Shown in pieces: positions 5,527-8,976 of a stretch of 8,976 bases of DNA (positions are counted from its first letter, which is position 1; each line of letters opens with the position of its first letter). The translations under genes were made by a program, and so were the position numbers. The notes beneath the pieces were generated by a model. That model had not been told where the DNA came from and did not search any database. It saw nothing but the letters and a program-made list of their open reading frames with translations. The DNA is from Methanobacteriota archaeon (lineage in GTDB: Archaea > Thermoplasmatota > Poseidoniia > Poseidoniales > Poseidoniaceae), in assembly GCA_018645535.1 (NCBI GenBank), contig JABGWN010000254.1, forward strand, positions 1 through 8,976, in the 5' to 3' direction.

Positions 5527-6696
5527 ATGGGCGACGACCAACATCACCAAGACGGGACAAAAAACGTGCACGCTGGAACGAACCATGTCGGTGAGTCTGT
5601 CAACACACCAATCTTCCTTTCTTCAACATACAAACTCACGGAAGAACGCTATGCAGGATGGGCAGCGGGAGCTCAACACACGCTTCTTTATTCCCGACTT
5701 TCATCAGTCAATTCCGATGCAGTTGCTCAGAAAATATGCGCGATGGAAGGCGGAGAGGATGCAGAAACCTTTGCAAGCGGCATGGCCGCAATATCGTCCA
5801 CATTGATGATGTTGTTGAGCCAAGGCGATCACATGGTAGCATCTGCGGATGTTTACGGTGGGACTTATGGATTGATCACAGAAGAACTACCTCGTTTCGG
5901 TATTGAAACAACCATGGCTGACATGACTGATCCGTCATCATATGAGGCGGCAGTCCAGCCAAACACAAAGATTCTCTACATCGAGACAATCACAAATCCT
6001 AATCTCAAAGTTTGTGATATTCCAGCAATGGTTGAAATTGGAAAGCGACACAACTTGATTGTCATCATCGACAACACATTCGCCTCACCATGGGCCTGTA
6101 AGCCAATTTCCATGGGCGTAGACCTCGTTATACATTCAACCACGAAATACCTCGGAGGGCACTCAGATTTGATCGGTGGTGCAGTTGTTGGTTCTAAGGA
6201 ACTCATCTCGAAAATCTTCATGGGAAGAGTTCACTTTGGAGGCTCCTCAGACCCTCATAATTGTTATCTTCTTGAACGTGGAATGCGCACACTTCATGCT
6301 CGTATGCCACTGCTAACATCGAACGCTGCTACACTTGCACAACGACTTGAGGCTCATCCAAACGTTATCCGAGTACAACACGTTTCACTTCCATCTCATA
6401 CCCAGTATGAAGTCGCACAAAGAGTTGTACCTAAGGGCTGTGGAATGCTTGGAATTGTTGTCGCTGGAGGCGATGAAGGCGCCATGGCTTTCATGGCAAA
6501 ATTGAAAATTTTCTACGAGGCAACTTCTCTTGGAGGCGTTGAGTCTTTAATCGAAGTTCCAGCAACATCAAGCCACATGGCAGTTCCTATTGACGTTCGA
6601 ATTGCTGCTGGAATTGAGCCAGGCTACGTACGTATTAGCGTTGGAATTGAAGATGTCGAAGATCTTTGGAACGACCTGAAGCAAGCGCTTTCATAG
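5527..6696 (+). CDS. Cystathionine gamma-synthase/lyase family PLP-dependent enzyme
   Basis: A 389-residue fold-type I PLP enzyme of the Cys/Met metabolism family (cystathionine gamma-synthase, gamma-lyase, O-acetylhomoserine sulfhydrylase), usually a tetramer. Visible family marks: HAGTNH (15-20), TPIFLSSTY (27-35), YSR (55-57, PLP phosphate contact from the neighbouring subunit), SGMAAISS (84-91), DVYGGTY (108-114, Tyr110 stacking on PLP), ETITNPNLKVCDI (153-165), IDNTFASPW (181-189, Asp182 for the pyridine nitrogen), HSTTKYLGGHSDLIGG (203-218, Schiff-base Lys207), SLGGVESLIE (334-343) and VRISVGIED (368-376, carboxylate-binding Arg369). The Cys of methionine gamma-lyase is absent (YGGT instead of YGCT), which argues against that activity. 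Odd points are the missing NPT after YSR and the altered loop IEVPATSSH (342-350), where relatives have IEHPASMTH. Gamma-synthase versus gamma-lyase cannot be decided. The 3' end overlaps the convergent unknown gene by 6 bases. Confidence 0.9.
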   Translation: MGDDQHHQDGTKNVHAGTNHVGESVNTPIFLSSTYKLTEERYAGWAAGAQHTLLYSRLSSVNSDAVAQKICAMEGGEDAETFASGMAAISSTLMMLLSQGDHMVASADVYGGTYGLITEELPRFGIETTMADMTDPSSYEAAVQPNTKILYIETITNPNLKVCDIPAMVEIGKRHNLIVIIDNTFASPWACKPISMGVDLVIHSTTKYLGGHSDLIGGAVVGSKELISKIFMGRVHFGGSSDPHNCYLLERGMRTLHARMPLLTSNAATLAQRLEAHPNVIRVQHVSLPSHTQYEVAQRVVPKGCGMLGIVVAGGDEGAMAFMAKLKIFYEATSLGGVESLIEVPATSSHMAVPIDVRIAAGIEPGYVRISVGIEDVEDLWNDLKQALS

Positions 6697-8436
6697 TGAT
6701 GGCAAAGGGTCTTGTTGCCCTGTTGCAGTGTGCAAATTGTTCAAAGCGTCGATAAATTCCGTTCTATCGGAATCTTCAGACTCGAGTAGGTTCTTTCCTG
6801 CTTTTAGCAAAACCTTCGTTGCTTCCATCCAAGCTCCACCACGATCTCGTGCAAGTGATTCAAAGTGCCAATCTTGTCCACTCGAGCGACCTGCGGCACA
6901 CAGCCACGACCAACCAGCAGCAGACTCATCGATTCCGTCATGTCGTGATGTTGCTATACGTTCTGCAATACCAGGGCCCTCCAATAGTCCTGTTAGAATC
7001 AAATCATGAATTGAACCTGTTGGGCCTGAAATCTGTTCTTTAGAGAAAGGAAATTTGGCTTTTTTCTGTGCCTTCTCTCGCGCAGTTCCAAGGCTCTTAA
7101 GGAAGGTTTTGAGGGGCTTTGGTTTTTTCAGTTGTTGCTCCCAAATGATAGCCGCTTCATCACCTTCAATTCCGATGTGCTCTAGGCCAGCCATCCCATT
7201 CTCTTTCCACAAAGCATTAACAGCGTCGCTAAGACTTGCACCTTCCATCACCTCAATGATACTCCCTTCGCGTTCACGAAGTCCACCGCGTGGATCGATT
7301 CGAATGCCTTCGGTTGACTCCTGCATAGCGTGAAGGAACACCCCAGCAGCCAATATTTTCTCATCATCAGCGCCAGCCATACCTGCCAATGCAGTAAGAA
7401 TCTCTTCGATTGAAGAACCTTCACACCATGATGAACCAAGAAGCAATCCAGATTCCAACGAATCGAGAACGGCACGTTGGCAAGCCATACTCAAACTCCC
7501 TTCAGGCACAGTAAGCCCATGCCATCCAGCAACAAGTTTGCCCATTCCCTCAAGTGCACTTTCAGGAAGGGCGTGCTCTGGATCCCATCCCAATGGAATC
7601 CACATAGCATCAATATCGACAACCGACATTAACAGTGGGGGGAGCATTGACAGGGCAAGGTGATGAACAAAAGCACTCTCTTTCTCCCCTGTTGCACGTA
7701 GGGATTGAAGGTCAATCCCAACAATTGGGCCATGTCTGAATGTAAGGCGAACCCAACCCTCGTTGGATGGAACACTATTCAGCACATCACTCGCATTAAT
7801 ATCCCCTGCGACAAATACATCGGTCCCTTCAACCTGCTCGTGCTTAAAGTCAAATCGTGAACGTTCTAAGACATCCTCCAGCCACCCAGCAGGCGGCGTT
7901 GGATCTGGTCCTGTGCAAACAAATCCCCCTTCCCACGAGAAGAAGTACATTCCTTTCCGAGCATGGTCTTCCCAAGGGAGAAGTCGTAATGTTAGATTGT
8001 GATGGTTTTGCAATCCGGCAAGGTAACCTTGCTTTCCATCTCCTCTTCGAATGAATGAGCCGATTCCAAAATTCGGCGATTTAAAATTCCCAACAATTGA
8101 GATATCTGAATCATGAGAGGCATGGAGGGAGCCTGCAAGTGCTTTGCCAACAGGATCCCCTCGCTTAGCAAGCATTCGCTTTGAGAGCCAAGAAGTATTG
8201 TTCTTATTGGCAACGATTTTCTGTAAATCCTTGAGAGTTTTTGAGACAGGATCTTTGCGCCCCCAACTCAATCGCCCCTTCCAAGTCATGGTTGGAAGAC
8301 ACGCATCAGGGTCTTCGAGCAAGAGTCTCAGTTGACGGCCAAGGCGCTTTGCAGTAGCATCATTAGCGTGCTTTGTCCCACGCATCCGCATCCGTTGTTT
8401 TTGACCAGGGAAGGTGACTTGTGCTGGTTTTGCCAT
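6691..8436 (-). CDS. Uncharacterised 581-residue protein
   Basis: I do not recognise this family. The 581-residue frame is uninterrupted and starts at ATG 8436, with a GGGGAG Shine-Dalgarno-like run 3 bases before it. There is no signal peptide and no clear transmembrane helix; the most hydrophobic stretch, HHLALSMLPPLLMSVVDI (258-275), is short and polar at its ends. The N-terminus (1-37) is basic, with KQRMRMRG and KRLGRQLRLLL. A second basic patch covers 437-463 (many Lys), suggesting nucleic acid or acidic partner binding. Between them is a Trp- and Gly-rich globular region (about 110-330) with PWEDHARKGMYFFSWEGGF (154-172), and the C-terminal third is mostly helical and acidic. No Walker, zinc-finger, nuclease or protease motif is evident. 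It is convergent to the PLP enzyme and divergent from the metallohydrolase, so context gives no functional clue. Codon use looks like that of its neighbours, consistent with a real gene. Confidence 0.8.
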   Translation of the reverse strand: MAKPAQVTFPGQKQRMRMRGTKHANDATAKRLGRQLRLLLEDPDACLPTMTWKGRLSWGRKDPVSKTLKDLQKIVANKNNTSWLSKRMLAKRGDPVGKALAGSLHASHDSDISIVGNFKSPNFGIGSFIRRGDGKQGYLAGLQNHHNLTLRLLPWEDHARKGMYFFSWEGGFVCTGPDPTPPAGWLEDVLERSRFDFKHEQVEGTDVFVAGDINASDVLNSVPSNEGWVRLTFRHGPIVGIDLQSLRATGEKESAFVHHLALSMLPPLLMSVVDIDAMWIPLGWDPEHALPESALEGMGKLVAGWHGLTVPEGSLSMACQRAVLDSLESGLLLGSSWCEGSSIEEILTALAGMAGADDEKILAAGVFLHAMQESTEGIRIDPRGGLREREGSIIEVMEGASLSDAVNALWKENGMAGLEHIGIEGDEAAIIWEQQLKKPKPLKTFLKSLGTAREKAQKKAKFPFSKEQISGPTGSIHDLILTGLLEGPGIAERIATSRHDGIDESAAGWSWLCAAGRSSGQDWHFESLARDRGGAWMEATKVLLKAGKNLLESEDSDRTEFIDALNNLHTATGQQDPLPSL

Positions 8437-8487
8437 ATTCTCCCCAACTCAACCCAACAAGGGGTCTCGCTTGAGGTCTTCCCTTCG

Positions 8488-8497
8488 CATATATCTC
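8488..8497. promoter_or_regulatory. Shared symmetric TATA-like element in divergent spacer
   Basis: The 94-base spacer 8437-8530 separates the unknown gene (minus) from the metallohydrolase (plus). It contains ATATAT at 8489-8494, self-complementary and the only A/T-rich core in the spacer. Read rightward it lies about 39 bases before ATG 8531, giving a leader of roughly 10-15 bases if transcription begins 25-27 bases downstream. Read leftward it is about 56 bases before ATG 8436, giving a leader of about 30 bases that includes the GGGGAG ribosome site. One element could therefore serve both directions, or only one. Confidence 0.35.
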
Positions 8498-8530
8498 TAT
8501 CATGTAGGAACATAACGGCATTTTGTTAGC

Positions 8531-8976
8531 ATGGCGACACTCACCGTCCTTGGAATTGCTCAAGATGGAGGAAGGCCGCAACCAGGTTGCCAGCGACCAT
8601 GCTGCCAAGACCTCTCCGCAGTAGATTATCGCAGTCCAGTTTCACTTGGAATTAAAACTAAAAACGGAACAACCATTCTCATCGAAGCGACAAGAGACCT
8701 TGGCAGACAACTCATCACATTTGGAGAGCCAAATATCGATCATTTATTCCTAACCCACGCTCATCTTGGACATGTCGATGGTCTTGGCCTCTTTGGTAGG
8801 GAAACAATGAGTGCACGAGGCATTCCTCTACATAGTAGCCCATCGATGCAGAATCTCATCAAATCAACACCAGCTTGGGCGCTACTGCTCGAACAAGGTG
8901 TCTTTGAATTAACTGAAATTGGGCACGTAAAAATCGATGATGTTGTCATCGAATCGATTGCGATTCCACATAGAGC
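8531..8976 (+). CDS. PqqB-like metallo-beta-lactamase-fold hydrolase (3' truncated)
   Basis: The frame from ATG 8531 stays open to the window end, giving 148 residues of an expected roughly 280-310. The N-terminus LGIAQDGGRPQPGCQRPCC (7-25) matches the start of PqqB-like metallo-beta-lactamase-fold proteins, where clustered cysteines (here Cys20, Cys24, Cys25) can hold a structural zinc. FLTHAHLGHVDGLGLFGRE (73-91) is the metal-site loop, in the form HxHxGHxDG: His76, His78 and His81 are present, but Gly80 replaces the usual Asp of HxHxDH. This form is known to me from PqqB-like relatives lying outside PQQ operons. No other pqq gene is in the window, so a role in PQQ synthesis is not supported; a generic hydrolase is the safer call. 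No Shine-Dalgarno site is seen, and a TATA-like element lies about 39 bases upstream. Remaining metal ligands lie beyond the window. Confidence 0.82.
   Translation, partial: MATLTVLGIAQDGGRPQPGCQRPCCQDLSAVDYRSPVSLGIKTKNGTTILIEATRDLGRQLITFGEPNIDHLFLTHAHLGHVDGLGLFGRETMSARGIPLHSSPSMQNLIKSTPAWALLLEQGVFELTEIGHVKIDDVVIESIAIPHR

Noticed and set aside
6701..6719. Hairpin GGCAA/TTGCC just after the PLP enzyme stop as a terminator
   Set aside because: The stem is only 5 bases with a 9-base loop and no T-run, and it lies within the coding sequence of the convergent gene.
8363..8608. Minus-strand frame of 81 residues across the spacer before the metallohydrolase
   Set aside because: It runs across the start regions of two better-supported genes and shows no family features.
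1..8976. CRISPR array, insertion sequence, tRNA or defence island
   Set aside because: No regularly spaced repeats, transposase motifs, terminal inverted repeats or cloverleaf-like segments were seen. Spacers between genes are all under about 125 bases. A lone NERD protein is not enough for a defence system.

Overview
The window looks like a compact, gene-dense piece of a free-living prokaryotic chromosome. The best guess is an archaeon of the marine Group II / Poseidoniales type. The clearest pointer is a geranylgeranyl-reductase-family flavoprotein, whose family saturates archaeal isoprenoid lipids. Supporting signs are TATA-like boxes placed for leaderless or nearly leaderless transcripts, few Shine-Dalgarno sites, and gene ends that abut or overlap. 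No rRNA, marker gene or database search was available, so the lineage is an inference.

Layout. Positions 1-123 are a very AT-rich leader (25 of the first 114 bases are G or C) with a TATA-like box before a type II (eukaryote-like) glutamine synthetase at 124-1134 (+). Convergent to it, and overlapping it by 12 bases, is a minus-strand cluster read from 4455 down to 1123: geranylgeranyl-reductase-family oxidoreductase, NagD-type HAD phosphatase, NERD-domain nuclease-like protein, and a SemiSWEET/PQ-loop small sugar transporter. Gaps are 9 bases or overlaps, so they probably form one operon. An 80-base divergent spacer precedes two plus-strand genes: an EamA-type drug/metabolite exporter (4536-5465) and a cystathionine gamma-synthase/lyase family PLP enzyme (5527-6696). 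The PLP gene overlaps by 6 bases a convergent 581-residue protein of unknown family (6691-8436, minus). A 94-base divergent spacer with a symmetric ATATAT element then leads to a PqqB-like metallo-beta-lactamase-fold protein (8531 onward, plus) that is cut off by the window end.

How the genes fit together. Most are housekeeping metabolism: ammonia assimilation, membrane-lipid hydrogenation, phosphate-ester hydrolysis, sulfur amino acid metabolism and small-molecule transport. I see no mobile element, CRISPR array, RNA gene or defence island. The points most worth a second look are the unknown 581-residue protein, the NERD-SemiSWEET translational coupling, and three enzymes with substituted family motifs: the reductase's DG motif, the PLP enzyme's NPT-type and substrate-loop motifs, and the metallohydrolase's HxHxDH motif.
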